Below are positions 1 to 9,528 of a stretch of 64,000 nt of DNA, in pieces. Position numbers and translations under genes: made by a program. The first letter of the stretch is position 1. Each line of letters begins with the position of its first letter. Under the pieces are notes generated by a model, which saw only the letters and a program-made list of their open reading frames with translations, ran no database searches and was not told the origin of the DNA. Location: contig DASVUH010000071.1 in NCBI GenBank assembly GCA_036387135.1, forward strand, positions 157,797 through 221,796, in the 5' to 3' direction. This DNA is from JALZCH01 sp036387135 (GTDB lineage: Bacteria; Acidobacteriota; Blastocatellia; Pyrinomonadales; Pyrinomonadaceae).

Positions 1-2638
1 TTGTTTTATCGAAATTGTCTATCTCGCCGTAGGCTTTTGCGTCAAGCAGCGCCTTAGCCACTTGGCGATTCAATTCGTCGCGGTTTTTGCTGATAAATTC
101 ATCTTCAAAGATGGCTTCGTGGGCTTTTCTGATTAGCGTGTCGCGCAGCAACTGATAGCGAGTACCGGTGGGAAGCAGCGACGTAATGATTCGCTCGGCG
201 CCGTCGAGCCTGCCCCAGGCGATGTCGTTTTGCCGCCAGCGCACGTCGAGAAATGCGCCGAAACCGTAAAGCGCATTCCCGGCGAGCTTACGCCGTTTTT
301 CTTCATCGCTGAGTTCTTCAATCAGGCTCGAAGCGTCGTGCGGGCTGATGCGAACGATTTCAACCGGGTCGGCTTCACCGATTTGCGTTTCGTAATAAAT
401 CGGAAACGTCATTTGATCGTATTCGTCGAAGTTGTCGTAATAATGCTTAAAGTATTTGCGTACTTCATCATCGAGAATGTCGCCAGCCCCTGCCGGCGTC
501 AAAATCGCTTTAACTTGATTGCCGAGACGCTCGAAAACCTCGTTGACCAGGTAATCTTCCAGCGCTCGTCCCAGCGTTTTCAACCATTGGTCGGCGGCTT
601 TGTTTTGATTGAAAAACTCTCCCGCTCTGGTGACTCCGATTTCTTCGTTAAATTCTTCGGCTATATGATTATTTTGTTGCCCGAGAATAAATTCAAGGTT
701 TTTGACAGTTATCACGGGTTCCCCTTGGAAAGCTGCGGTTAGAGCCGAAGCATACGTTGAATTGGTCAATGCAATTGGATTGGTTTGTTTGTAACGAAAT
801 GAATTTAGCGCGCCCTGCTCCGCTCTGAAATCCTGTAAAATTTTGGCAAGCTGTTTCTGAATATCTCCGATTATTTGCTGTAATTGAGGCTCAGCGCACT
901 TTTCGTGAATTACCTGGTGACGCGCTCTGAGACTTTCTTTCAATTTGGGTTCCCAATCTTTGCACCGACGAAGCTGGCTGGCTTTGCGCACCATAAATCT
1001 GAGTCGGCGAATGCGGTAATCAATATCAAAGCGCCGCAAAAAATAAAAGGCTGTTTTTACTTTGCCGTTGCTTGCTTTGGCATCCGGTTTATTATCAAGA
1101 AACTCTTTTTCGCGCCAGTAACGAATCAGCGAGCGAATGGCTAAAAAGTAATCCGATTTGGCATCAAACCCGAAAAATTGCGTGATTGAATACGCCAGAC
1201 TATCGGTTAACGAAATTAACCGCAATCTGTAATAAGGCAAATAGCTAACTTTACCGCTTCGTGCGAGGTCTCCAAAATCTTTATCTTCCCAAAGAGACCC
1301 GGATTCAGCCGTTTCCCGGTGCAACTGATCGGCATCTTTCTCGACAAATTTGACCAGGCGATTGACTCGTTCGACGATCCGGTTGCGTTCGAGCAAAACC
1401 TGCAAATCTTCGCGGATTGTTTCATATCGCGGTAAGCTTGAGCCTTGTCCGATCAGATTTTGCAGCGCGTCCGGTTTTTCCCCGGCACCTTCGTTCAAGT
1501 CGGGAAAATCCGGCGAAGGCTCGATGTAAATCAGTTTGCGGTCAATCGGAACGTCGGCTTCGCGCCTGAGCAGAGTTTCGATGGCGAAACCAAAAGGCTT
1601 ATTGTCTAGCGCGCCGCCATCAACAAAATATCGAGCGTTCGGCAGCAGATGTGGCGGAAGTCTGAATTCTTCAAAAAATTCGGTCCAATTGGTGTTTACA
1701 TTCTTATATTGCGGAAAACAACGATTGATCACTTCGTCAATATCGAAAAGCCGCATCGGTTCAAAGGCAAGCGGAAATGCCGAAGTCGAGCGCGCGGCAA
1801 AAGCTAAAAACGGATTATATTTTTTGGTAAATTGGTTAGAATCGCCGTTCGCTTGCCGTTTTCCGTATTTGAAATGAAAATACTGCTTGTGCCGACGCTC
1901 GGTTACGACGCGGTCGAAAAGCCTGATCCGAACGGGGACCCCCGCGAAATCCGTCACAGTGACGAACAAATCAATTTCGTCGGCATTCAGCGGTTTTTGT
2001 TTTTGCTCGATCTCATCCGAAGAATCCTCGCCGCTCATACGATCAAGCGCCGCAAGCAGCTTAAAATACATTCGCTGGCTATTTAGAAGCGAGAGAGGCT
2101 CGGTCGGCTTTTTTAGCTGGCGAACTTCGTTGGTAATTGAATATTTATCATTGAGCAGTTTATTGAAATCACCTTCGTCAAGCCAAAGCTGCTTGAGCTG
2201 CTCGATTTTCTGATTGTTAGCAAGTGCTTTCGCCAGAAAAACACCGTTGATTCCGCCCGCTGAGCTGCCCGTAATTACGTCAATCACAAACCTAACCGAA
2301 GGCTTCTCAAAATCTGACGAGGGGGACGTTTCGGTGCTTCTCTGCGATGTTTTCTCGTCCGCTGATTTCACCAATCGATTCAGCTCCAACTCGATTTGCT
2401 CCGGTTCGTTCAGACTCACAAAATCTTCAAGTAATTGTTCGTCGGAAAGCAAGAGCGCAATCTGCCGGTACACTTTTTCCGTTCCGTCAAAGACTTCATC
2501 AACGCTCCGGTCATTTGCCGTGGAGCGCACCATTTTTAAAAGCTCCTGAGCAATTCCATTAATGTAAATCGCCAGCGAGCCGCCGCCGTACATCACAACT
2601 GCAAAGCGTATTTCCTTTTCTATTTTGTTGCCTGACAT
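1..2638 (-). CDS. Patatin-like phospholipase/acyl hydrolase, 3' end beyond the window
   Basis: A single open frame runs from the ATG at 2638 off the left edge, giving 879 visible residues. The patatin fold is recognisable from YGGGS at residues 17-21 (oxyanion-hole loop), the nucleophile elbow GSSAGG at 124-129 with Ser126, and the DGG motif at 340-342 whose Asp340 completes the Ser-Asp dyad. The protein resembles the long bacterial patatin-related proteins in which a roughly 400-residue catalytic part is followed by a long helical C-terminal region of unknown role. Members hydrolyse acyl esters of lipids; the substrate here is unknown. No signal peptide is visible, so a cytoplasmic or membrane-surface location is likely. 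A good Shine-Dalgarno (gggaga) lies just upstream of the ATG. The true C-terminus is not visible. Confidence 0.88.
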   Translation of the reverse strand, partial: MSGNKIEKEIRFAVVMYGGGSLAIYINGIAQELLKMVRSTANDRSVDEVFDGTEKVYRQIALLLSDEQLLEDFVSLNEPEQIELELNRLVKSADEKTSQRSTETSPSSDFEKPSVRFVIDVITGSSAGGINGVFLAKALANNQKIEQLKQLWLDEGDFNKLLNDKYSITNEVRQLKKPTEPLSLLNSQRMYFKLLAALDRMSGEDSSDEIEQKQKPLNADEIDLFVTVTDFAGVPVRIRLFDRVVTERRHKQYFHFKYGKRQANGDSNQFTKKYNPFLAFAARSTSAFPLAFEPMRLFDIDEVINRCFPQYKNVNTNWTEFFEEFRLPPHLLPNARYFVDGGALDNKPFGFAIETLLRREADVPIDRKLIYIEPSPDFPDLNEGAGEKPDALQNLIGQGSSLPRYETIREDLQVLLERNRIVERVNRLVKFVEKDADQLHRETAESGSLWEDKDFGDLARSGKVSYLPYYRLRLISLTDSLAYSITQFFGFDAKSDYFLAIRSLIRYWREKEFLDNKPDAKASNGKVKTAFYFLRRFDIDYRIRRLRFMVRKASQLRRCKDWEPKLKESLRARHQVIHEKCAEPQLQQIIGDIQKQLAKILQDFRAEQGALNSFRYKQTNPIALTNSTYASALTAAFQGEPVITVKNLEFILGQQNNHIAEEFNEEIGVTRAGEFFNQNKAADQWLKTLGRALEDYLVNEVFERLGNQVKAILTPAGAGDILDDEVRKYFKHYYDNFDEYDQMTFPIYYETQIGEADPVEIVRISPHDASSLIEELSDEEKRRKLAGNALYGFGAFLDVRWRQNDIAWGRLDGAERIITSLLPTGTRYQLLRDTLIRKAHEAIFEDEFISKNRDELNRQVAKALLDAKAYGEIDNFDKT

Positions 2639-2723
2639 AATCGTTTCTCCCACAATAGTTTGAGTTAAAGAGTGCTGATTTTCGGCGATTTACTGAATTC
2701 TCCAAAGCATATTTCCGTCAGTT

Positions 2724-3152
2724 TTAGCGTAAACTTCCTGGATTTGCTCGATTGTTTGTAGCCTCAATGATTAAACCCGCAATCAGCAATGCGGTAACCA
2801 AAAGGGTCAGAAATGCTGATGCCCACATCCACCATTTTCCGAACCCTGTCCAACCATTAAACCCCTTGGTGATTCCGAAATAAAACAGAATCAGGCTTGC
2901 AAGTCCGTTGCTCGCAATGCCTACCAAAATCGTATTGACGGGATATATTTGTTTATTAAGATCTCTTAATCCAAGAACATAACCCATAAGCAGAGCAAGA
3001 AATGCCGCTCCCAAAAGACGCACAAATTCATAAACACTCGATGCGGACATTCCCAACCCTATGAGCCACTCCCTCGGAAATAACAAAAGAGGAATGAACC
3101 AAAGAAATGTCAAAGTAATTTTGAAAAGAAGAGCAAACTTAGTAACAGACAT
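2724..3152 (-). CDS. Four-helix integral membrane protein, function unknown
   Basis: This 142-residue protein has four clear hydrophobic segments (about residues 8-25, 45-62, 72-92 and 110-130) separated by short polar loops. A charged loop (RDLNK) lies between helices 2 and 3, and there is no cleavable signal peptide. The layout resembles small uncharacterised four-helix inner-membrane proteins. No catalytic motif is visible and I do not assign a family. It lies 85 bp upstream of the patatin gene on the same strand, so co-transcription is possible but is not shown by overlap. Confidence 0.7.
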   Translation of the reverse strand: MSVTKFALLFKITLTFLWFIPLLLFPREWLIGLGMSASSVYEFVRLLGAAFLALLMGYVLGLRDLNKQIYPVNTILVGIASNGLASLILFYFGITKGFNGWTGFGKWWMWASAFLTLLVTALLIAGLIIEATNNRANPGSLR

Positions 3153-3470
3153 ATTCTCGTACTCTGTAACGATAGCTTCATTTGCTTATAAACAAATGAC
3201 TTTAAATTGTGCCCCCTTGAAAATTAAGAAGATAATTTGCAAAGCTAACGACATCTTAGAACGCACCAAATAGGATGATTAGCTATCATTTCTCTCATTA
3301 ATGTGAAACTGCTGTCTTCGATCGAGTTGAGTAGCGAGATTTTGCACAGATTCAAATGCTTTGTCAAATGTTTTTTCAATTGACGGATTGACAGTTTTTT
3401 CAACAAAAAAGCGAAGCGCAAAGAAATTTTGGCTTCGCTTTTTCTGACTATTTTCCGGCTGTTTTACGCT
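3153..3470. other. Intergenic stretch with one terminator hairpin
   Basis: This 318-bp gap lies between two minus-strand genes. Apart from the hairpin at 3406-3443 it is AT-rich, without a convincing open frame, RNA gene or repeat. It probably holds the promoter of the membrane protein gene that starts at 3152. Confidence 0.5.
3406..3443. terminator. Bidirectional rho-independent terminator
   Basis: The arm aaaaagcgaagc (3406-3417) is followed after 14 bases by its exact complement gcttcgcttttt (3432-3443). It lies just downstream of the small minus-strand gene at 3471-3665, and the T-run is present on both strands. Confidence 0.75.
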
Positions 3471-3665
3471 TTAGCCTTCTTTTTTGGAATCTGCTTTTTT
3501 CAACAATAGGACGTTTTTGACGTGCGCGCTGAGAGCGGCAATTTGCTCGGTTGGTGATTTGTCATCTGTGATTGAATACCCTAATCCTACGCCCAAAATA
3601 AATGCGGCGACACCCAGACGAAAAGACAGCGAGCTTGTTTTTTTCAGTTTGCCCGATTTCAACAT
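3471..3665 (-). CDS. Small single-pass membrane protein, hypothetical
   Basis: A 64-residue protein has a basic N-terminus (KSGKLKKTSS), one hydrophobic glycine-rich helix around residues 16-31 and a charged, lysine-rich C-terminal half. The shape is that of a small YtxH-like or bitopic membrane protein, but nothing identifies a family. It ends just before a strong terminator, which supports it being a real transcribed unit. It lies downstream of the LytTR regulator on the same strand with a gap of about 120 bp. Confidence 0.45.
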   Translation of the reverse strand: MLKSGKLKKTSSLSFRLGVAAFILGVGLGYSITDDKSPTEQIAALSAHVKNVLLLKKADSKKEG

Positions 3666-3784
3666 AACGAATTGCCCTCGAAAATGCGGAAAGAAATTTG
3701 AGGCTCAAGTTTTGCCCCTTTCCTTATTTAATGGCAACGAAAATGTGACGGATCGAGAAAAAGCTGTGACGAACCGTATCAAAT

Positions 3785-4546
3785 TCAGGACAAATTCCCG
3801 AAAAGCTCCGGCAGGCGCTCGCGGTAATTACGGCTTAAATTAAGCTCCGTTCCGTTACGCAGGATGACGGCGTAATCGCCGCCGAAAAGCGGGTGCAGTT
3901 CTTTGATGCGGTCAATCTGGACGAGAGTTGAGCGGTGAATGCGGAAAAACTTTTCCGGGTCGAGCTTGGCTTCGATTGACTGCATTGTTTCCCGAATCAG
4001 ATGAGCGTCGCGTCCGACATGGAGCTTTAAATAATTTCCGGCGGCTTCGATCCAATCAATCTCATCTGTTTTGATAAAAAACACTCGACCGGAGTTTTTG
4101 ACGACAATGCGTTCGAGATATTTTTTGGCTTTTAAATTTTCGAGCAGTGAAACGAGCCGTTCGTCAATGTTCCCGGATTGTCGAGAGTTTTCAAGCTGCT
4201 CGCGGGCGTGGCGGACGGAGCGGCGAAAACGCTCGCGGCTGAAAGGCTTGAGAAGATAATCGAGCGCGTGAAATTCAAACGCTTGAATCGCGTATTTGTC
4301 GTAAGCGGTGGTAAAAACAATTGCCGGAATTTTGTTTTCTTCGAGAGCTTTCAAAACGTCGAAACCGTTCATTTCCGGCATTTGCACGTCGAGGAAAACT
4401 AAATCCGGCGTTTTTTCTTCGATTGCGGCGACCGCTTCCCTGCCGTTTCCCGCTTCGCCGACGATTTCAACGCCCGGTTCATCGCGCAGATGCCTGCGAA
4501 CTCGCTCGCGCGCCAATGGCTCGTCATCAACAATCAAAACTTTCAT
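3785..4546 (-). CDS. LytTR-family response regulator (AlgR/LytR type)
   Basis: The 253-residue protein has an N-terminal receiver domain (about residues 1-120) with the acidic pair DD at 7-8, the phospho-acceptor Asp53 in FLDVQMPEMNGF, Thr in the FTTAYD segment and the conserved lysine in LLKPF. A LytTR DNA-binding domain follows (about 145-250), recognisable from EAAGNYLKLH, FFRIHRSTLV and the terminal NLSRNYRERL segment. It would bind DNA as a phosphorylation-controlled transcription factor. Its start overlaps the end of the upstream histidine kinase gene by 4 bp, so the two form a translationally coupled two-component system. Confidence 0.95.
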   Translation of the reverse strand: MKVLIVDDEPLARERVRRHLRDEPGVEIVGEAGNGREAVAAIEEKTPDLVFLDVQMPEMNGFDVLKALEENKIPAIVFTTAYDKYAIQAFEFHALDYLLKPFSRERFRRSVRHAREQLENSRQSGNIDERLVSLLENLKAKKYLERIVVKNSGRVFFIKTDEIDWIEAAGNYLKLHVGRDAHLIRETMQSIEAKLDPEKFFRIHRSTLVQIDRIKELHPLFGGDYAVILRNGTELNLSRNYRERLPELFGNLS

Positions 4547-5658
4547 TTTTCCTCATTTGGACGAAAAGGAATTTGCAAATCAAGCCGCAAACCGCCGCCG
4601 TCGCGCGGCTGCAAGACGAAATTATGCTCCGCGCCGTAGAGATGTTTCAAACGGGCGCGCGTGTTTGAAAGTCCGACGCCTTCGCTCAGATTCGCCACGT
4701 CGCCGAATGGAATACCAAGCCCGTCATCGGCGACTTTTAAATTTAAATGCCCGTTTGCACGACTTGCGCCAATCTCGATGCAGCCGCCTTCGGCTCGCGG
4801 CGCGATGCCGTATTTGATGGCGTTTTCGACCAAAGGCTGCAAAATCATATTCGGCACGCGGGCGTCCAAAGCGTCGGACGAGATTTCGTATTTCACCTCC
4901 AAACGGTCGTGAAAACGCATCTGTTCGATTTCCAGATATTTGCCGAGAAACTCCAATTCCTGCTGAAGCGGAACTTCCTGAACGTCCAATTTATCGAGCG
5001 CAATCCGCAGCAAATCGCTCAAGCTCGCAATCATCTGTTCGGCGGCATCCGGGTCTTTGTAAACCAATTCGGAAATATTGTTGAGCGTGTTAAAGAGAAA
5101 ATGCGGGTGAAGCTGGTTTTTTAAAACCTGAAGGCGAGATTGCGCAAGCTGATTTTCAAGCTGCGCGGCGCGCAATTCGCGCTCCTGATACATTCGATAA
5201 TAATTAACGGCGTATTTGATTCCCAGAACAGCCCAGTAAATCGTCATCGAAAAATGCAGATTGACAATCAGAAAAAAGCGATAAGCTTCTCCGAATGAAG
5301 CGAATTGGCGATTCGGCGGATAACCGAGCTTCGGCAAAACCAGCGCGTCAACCGCCAGTTGAACCGCCGAAAGAACCACGCTTGCGGCGAGATGAACCAG
5401 CAAGCTTCGCCAAAAACGCCCGCGTTCAAACGAAAAACGGCGAGCCAGCCAGAAAATCACCGGCATCAGCGCAAACCACACATAACCCGAAAACAATTGC
5501 CACGCTAAGACCTGATAAACCGGTATGGGGCGCTGTGAAAGCTGATTCTGCAAAAGAAACTGGCTGGTGAAAAAGAATCCGCCGAGCGTCCAAATGCCGA
5601 AAATCATCAGCCATTTAAAAATCCTGTGCTGTTTTGAAAATTCCATCTGATACAACAA
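4543..5658 (-). CDS. LytS-type sensor histidine kinase
   Basis: The 371-residue kinase has four predicted membrane helices in residues 14-150, a short coiled coil (about 155-180), the phospho-acceptor motif HPHFLFN at 184-190 typical of the His_kinase family of LytS/YehU-type sensors, and a C-terminal HATPase domain with an N-box (ENAIKYG) and a G-box (DDGLGIP). It lacks a large extracytoplasmic domain, so the membrane bundle itself probably senses the signal. The gene overlaps the LytTR regulator by 4 bp. The stimulus is unknown; relatives respond to membrane state, nucleosides or pyruvate. MEFSK at residue 5 is an alternative start. Confidence 0.93.
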   Translation of the reverse strand: MLYQMEFSKQHRIFKWLMIFGIWTLGGFFFTSQFLLQNQLSQRPIPVYQVLAWQLFSGYVWFALMPVIFWLARRFSFERGRFWRSLLVHLAASVVLSAVQLAVDALVLPKLGYPPNRQFASFGEAYRFFLIVNLHFSMTIYWAVLGIKYAVNYYRMYQERELRAAQLENQLAQSRLQVLKNQLHPHFLFNTLNNISELVYKDPDAAEQMIASLSDLLRIALDKLDVQEVPLQQELEFLGKYLEIEQMRFHDRLEVKYEISSDALDARVPNMILQPLVENAIKYGIAPRAEGGCIEIGASRANGHLNLKVADDGLGIPFGDVANLSEGVGLSNTRARLKHLYGAEHNFVLQPRDGGGLRLDLQIPFRPNEEK

Positions 5659-5766
5659 ACTTCAATAATTTCGCTTGGTTGAATACGCGCCAAACTCGAA
5701 AAGGGTTACAAATTCTTTCGCTTAAAGCGCGTGCTGTTTTATGTGTTTCTTATCCTAAACCGGAAA

Positions 5767-8700
5767 TTAATTTACCCTTTTCCCTCTGATTTCCCGGTTG
5801 CCGCCCATCAAAACCACAATTTCCGTAATTTTGCCGCTCGCGTCTCGGACGAATGCGACGGCTGAGCCGTGCGGCTGCGCGATAAATTTATCGGGTTGAT
5901 TTTCCGGCGCTAATTCAACTTTCTCATTGCCCGCGTCGGCGATTAATTTATCGCCTTCCTGACGGACGATAAGCGGACCCATCGTTGAATTGTAGCTGCC
6001 GATATAATCGGCAAATTTCGGATTTGCCGCAGTGATCGGGGCGGCAGATTTTGTTTCGGGTTTCGCTTCCGTCAGCGGAAACGCCGAACCGGGAACGGGA
6101 AGATTAAATGCGCCGCTCGCGCCGACGGTTTCCGCGCCGGGATGCACCGGGAAAACCGGATGTTTGGGCAACGTGATTTTCGTTTTGGCGATTTCGCCAA
6201 GCGCGACTTCGACGGCTTTTTCAAGCTGTGCGTCGCGTCCCGCCATAAAATCCTGCGGCGTCGCTTCAACATCAAAATCGGGCGAAACGCCGACGTTTTC
6301 AATTCCCCACGAAGTTCCGTCCGGGTTGAAAGCGGCGCGGTTCGGCAATTGAATGCGCCCGCCGTCAACGAGACGCGGCGTGAAAAAGTACGGTCCGATT
6401 CCGCCGCCGCTCGTTCGTTTGCCGACAATTTTGCCGACTTTTCCAAGCTGAAACATAAACGCGCCCGTTTCAGCCGCCGAGCCGTTCATCTCATTAATCA
6501 GCATTACCTTAACGGGCGGTGCAGGATTTACGGGCGTAGCAACATCATTGCCGCCGCGAAACGCATAATAATAAAGCGGTTTCCTTGCTAACCATTCAAT
6601 CAAATAATCGGGCGTGATGCCGCCGCTGTTAAATCGCTGGTCAACAATGATTCCGGCTTTATCGGAATACCCTGTTAAACCGCGAATAGCGTTGGAAATT
6701 CCGTCCGGGTCGTAATTTTCGATAAAAATATAACCGAGCTTCCCGCCCGACATTTTTTCGACTAGCTGCCGGTTGTTTTCAGCCCAATTCGCCCGCCGCA
6801 AACGATTTTCGCCGGAAGCGGGATAAATTGTGTAAGTTCTAGCGCCCGAACCGTCCGGGTTTGCGCTGACCGTCAATTTCGTGGGTTTGCCGACCGCGTT
6901 TTCAAAATAACTTAAAATGTTTTTGCCGGCTTCGACTTTGTTTCCGTTGACTTCCAATAAATAATCGCCTTCGCGGACATCAACGCCGGGTTGGTCGAGC
7001 GGCGCGGAAAACGAGCCGTTTACCGAAGAATAAGCGGTCGAGCGATAAATTTTCTTAAAGCGATAACGCCCGTTTTCAATCGCGTAATCCGCGCCGAGCA
7101 GACCGATTCGATTTCCCTGCAAACCTTGCGGAGGCGGTGCGTCGCCGCCTCCGACTCCGAGATGACTGATTGAAACCGAACCGAGCATCATCTGCATCAA
7201 GCGATTTAAATCCGTTCGGCGCGTAACGGTCGGTAAATACGCGGCATATTCGCGTTCGAGCGCGTCCAGATTTTGCCCGTGATGATTCGGGTCGTAAAAC
7301 CAATCGCGCATAATCCGCTTTGATTCGCTGAATATCTGCCGCCATTCCGCCGCAGGTTCGACGCGGACTTCCAACTTCGACAAATTCAATTTTCCTTCGT
7401 CAGCCGCAGGCGCTTTTTCGGCTGAGGTTAAAAACCAATCGCGCCCTTTTTGGAACATAATTCGTTTGCCGTCCGAAGTGATGTCGAAATTGCCGATTTC
7501 TTCGACGATTTTTTCAGGACGCGCCATTTTCGCCGTGTCAAAGAGATAAACAGCGCTCGCTGTTTGCGAATCAAACGCGCCCGGCGTGTCGCCCCATTCG
7601 CTTTGTTCGACGAACAATTTTCCCGGCGTTCCGGCGATAAGACGCGCGTAATCTTTTTGCGGCAGAGGCAAATTAATTATTCGCTTTCCGATGTTTTCAA
7701 AATCAATCTGCACCGCTCCAGCCGCTTCGGAAACTTTCGCTTCCGGGTTCGGCTGATTGTTCGGCAGCAACAATGATGCGCCGTTTTTTGCAAGAATCGC
7801 GGCGTGAATGCGGCGCACGACGAGCGGGCGCGAAAGAATCGGGCTTAAAACCCAGCTTAAATCGCTCGTGTTGGCGTTCGGGCTGGAAACGAAATAAAGA
7901 TATTTGCCGTTTTGATCAAAAACCGGCGATTCGGTGTGCGTCACGCCATCGGTAATTTGAAAAGATTTTTTCGCTGTAGAATCATAAACAAAAATTGTTC
8001 CGGCGCGGTTTTTCAGACGTTTTGAATAAGTTAAAAAGCGCGAATCAGGCGAAAAAGCCGGTCGCCAATTCATTTGTCCCGCGTATTCCGAACTGTCAAT
8101 TTTCGCAGCCGCTCCGCTCGCAACATCAGCGAGCCATAAATTTAAACGCCGGTCGGCAAAAGCGACTTTTTTGGAATCCGGCGACCAAACCAATTCCCAG
8201 TAAAACGAAGGTTTCGGCTCGATTTGGATTTTTTTGACCGAATTGTTTTCGAGCGAACGGACGTGCAAAGCGTATTCGCCCGCTTCATCGGAAAAATAAG
8301 CGACGGATTTGTTGTCGGGTGAAATCGTCGGATAACGCTCGGCTGCGCCTGAGGTGTTCGTCAAATTTTTCGCTTCATTGCTTGCCGCGTCAAACACCAA
8401 AACTTCGCCGCGCGCGCCGAAAATTAACTTCTCACCGTTCGCCGACGGCAAAACCGATTCGAGAAAACGCATCGCCTGCGTAGCTCGCGGGCGCAATTCC
8501 GATGTGTCGGGCGTGACTGAAACATTAACAACGCGATCTTGATTTGCAGTTAAATCGAAAAGATGAATTCGTCCGTCCTGCACAAAAACAACGGCGTCCG
8601 AAGCGGCTGACGCGGAACGAATTCCGCGTGTGTCAAATTTCGTCAGTTGTTTCGGCTGTTTTGTTTTCCGGTCGTAAGCGAAAAGATTAAAAGTTCCGGT

Positions 8701-9378
8701 GCGGTCGGAAATGAAATAGATTTTATCGCCGAGCCACATCGGAAAGCGGTCATTGTAATTTTGATTCGTCAGTTTCTCGATCGCGCCCGTTTGCAAATCC
8801 GCAATCCAAATCGGCGCAGCCAAACCGCCGCGATAATAACGCCACTCGAAAAAAGGCGTGCGCGGATTGTAAGCGAGCTGTTTTCCGTCCGGCGAAAATG
8901 CGCCGTGATTTGCCTGCGGCAGCGGCAGCGGCGCGGCTAGCGTCGGGTTGTCAACCGAGATTTTATACAAACGACTGACGCTTTCCTCGTCGCGCGTCGT
9001 CTCGAAAATCACGTCTTTGCCGTCCGGCGTCCAGGCAACCAGAAAATCGTGTTCCGGCATTATCGTCACGCGCTTTTCGTTCGCGCCGTTCGCGTCCGAA
9101 ACGTAAATGTCCCAATCATTGCCGTTGTGACGCGAAAACGCGAGGCGTCGCCCGTCGGGCGAAAAAACCGGAAAACCTTCTTCGTTCGGAATATCGTGCA
9201 GAATTTTGGCGGCTCCGCCCGCGCGCTCAACCGTCCAGATTTTTCCGGCGTAAACAAAAGCGATCTGGTTTTGATTTGCCGCGACGCGACCGATTAAAAG
9301 GGGCGCATTCTGCGTTTGAGCGAAAACGGAAAATGAGAAAACGAGCGAGACGACAAGCGTTGCCAACAGCCTGGACAT
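5767..9378 (-). CDS. Tricorn-like serine protease (beta-propeller, PDZ, S41), secreted
   Basis: The 1203-residue protein starts with a signal peptide (residues 1-20, ending FSVFA/QT). Repeated WD40/TolB-like blades follow (for example FSPDGRRLAFSR, WSPDSKKVAF), then the tricorn core with His739 in ISHLGV, a PDZ domain (about 790-870) and the S41 catalytic region. The expected nucleophile is Ser967 in MNGSAAETG. This domain order matches the archaeal tricorn protease and the exported bacterial homologues common in Acidobacteriota and Bacteroidota, which degrade peptides. The signal peptide places it in the periplasm or outside the cell. It is monocistronic by spacing, with about 110 bp to the downstream kinase gene. 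Confidence 0.94.
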   Translation of the reverse strand: MSRLLATLVVSLVFSFSVFAQTQNAPLLIGRVAANQNQIAFVYAGKIWTVERAGGAAKILHDIPNEEGFPVFSPDGRRLAFSRHNGNDWDIYVSDANGANEKRVTIMPEHDFLVAWTPDGKDVIFETTRDEESVSRLYKISVDNPTLAAPLPLPQANHGAFSPDGKQLAYNPRTPFFEWRYYRGGLAAPIWIADLQTGAIEKLTNQNYNDRFPMWLGDKIYFISDRTGTFNLFAYDRKTKQPKQLTKFDTRGIRSASAASDAVVFVQDGRIHLFDLTANQDRVVNVSVTPDTSELRPRATQAMRFLESVLPSANGEKLIFGARGEVLVFDAASNEAKNLTNTSGAAERYPTISPDNKSVAYFSDEAGEYALHVRSLENNSVKKIQIEPKPSFYWELVWSPDSKKVAFADRRLNLWLADVASGAAAKIDSSEYAGQMNWRPAFSPDSRFLTYSKRLKNRAGTIFVYDSTAKKSFQITDGVTHTESPVFDQNGKYLYFVSSPNANTSDLSWVLSPILSRPLVVRRIHAAILAKNGASLLLPNNQPNPEAKVSEAAGAVQIDFENIGKRIINLPLPQKDYARLIAGTPGKLFVEQSEWGDTPGAFDSQTASAVYLFDTAKMARPEKIVEEIGNFDITSDGKRIMFQKGRDWFLTSAEKAPAADEGKLNLSKLEVRVEPAAEWRQIFSESKRIMRDWFYDPNHHGQNLDALEREYAAYLPTVTRRTDLNRLMQMMLGSVSISHLGVGGGDAPPPQGLQGNRIGLLGADYAIENGRYRFKKIYRSTAYSSVNGSFSAPLDQPGVDVREGDYLLEVNGNKVEAGKNILSYFENAVGKPTKLTVSANPDGSGARTYTIYPASGENRLRRANWAENNRQLVEKMSGGKLGYIFIENYDPDGISNAIRGLTGYSDKAGIIVDQRFNSGGITPDYLIEWLARKPLYYYAFRGGNDVATPVNPAPPVKVMLINEMNGSAAETGAFMFQLGKVGKIVGKRTSGGGIGPYFFTPRLVDGGRIQLPNRAAFNPDGTSWGIENVGVSPDFDVEATPQDFMAGRDAQLEKAVEVALGEIAKTKITLPKHPVFPVHPGAETVGASGAFNLPVPGSAFPLTEAKPETKSAAPITAANPKFADYIGSYNSTMGPLIVRQEGDKLIADAGNEKVELAPENQPDKFIAQPHGSAVAFVRDASGKITEIVVLMGGNREIRGKRVN

Positions 9379-9490
9379 AAGATATTCCTCTTGTAGAACT
9401 TCTTGAAACTAAGAAAAGCCGAATAGCTTAACGCGAGGAGAAACGAAGATGTTCCAAAAAATAGAATCTCAATTTGAAATCCCGGATTTT

Positions 9491-9527
9491 TAATTCGTAA
9501 TTCGTAATTTGAAATTCGTAATTGATT
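9491..9527. repeat. 37-bp intergenic repeat, copy 1
   Basis: This AT-rich 37-mer (built from taattcg units) recurs identically at 39447-39483. Here it lies just past the stop codon of the receiver-domain gene and upstream of the tricorn gene. It probably belongs to a dispersed intergenic repeat family of this genome. Confidence 0.8.
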
Positions 9528-9528
9528 C

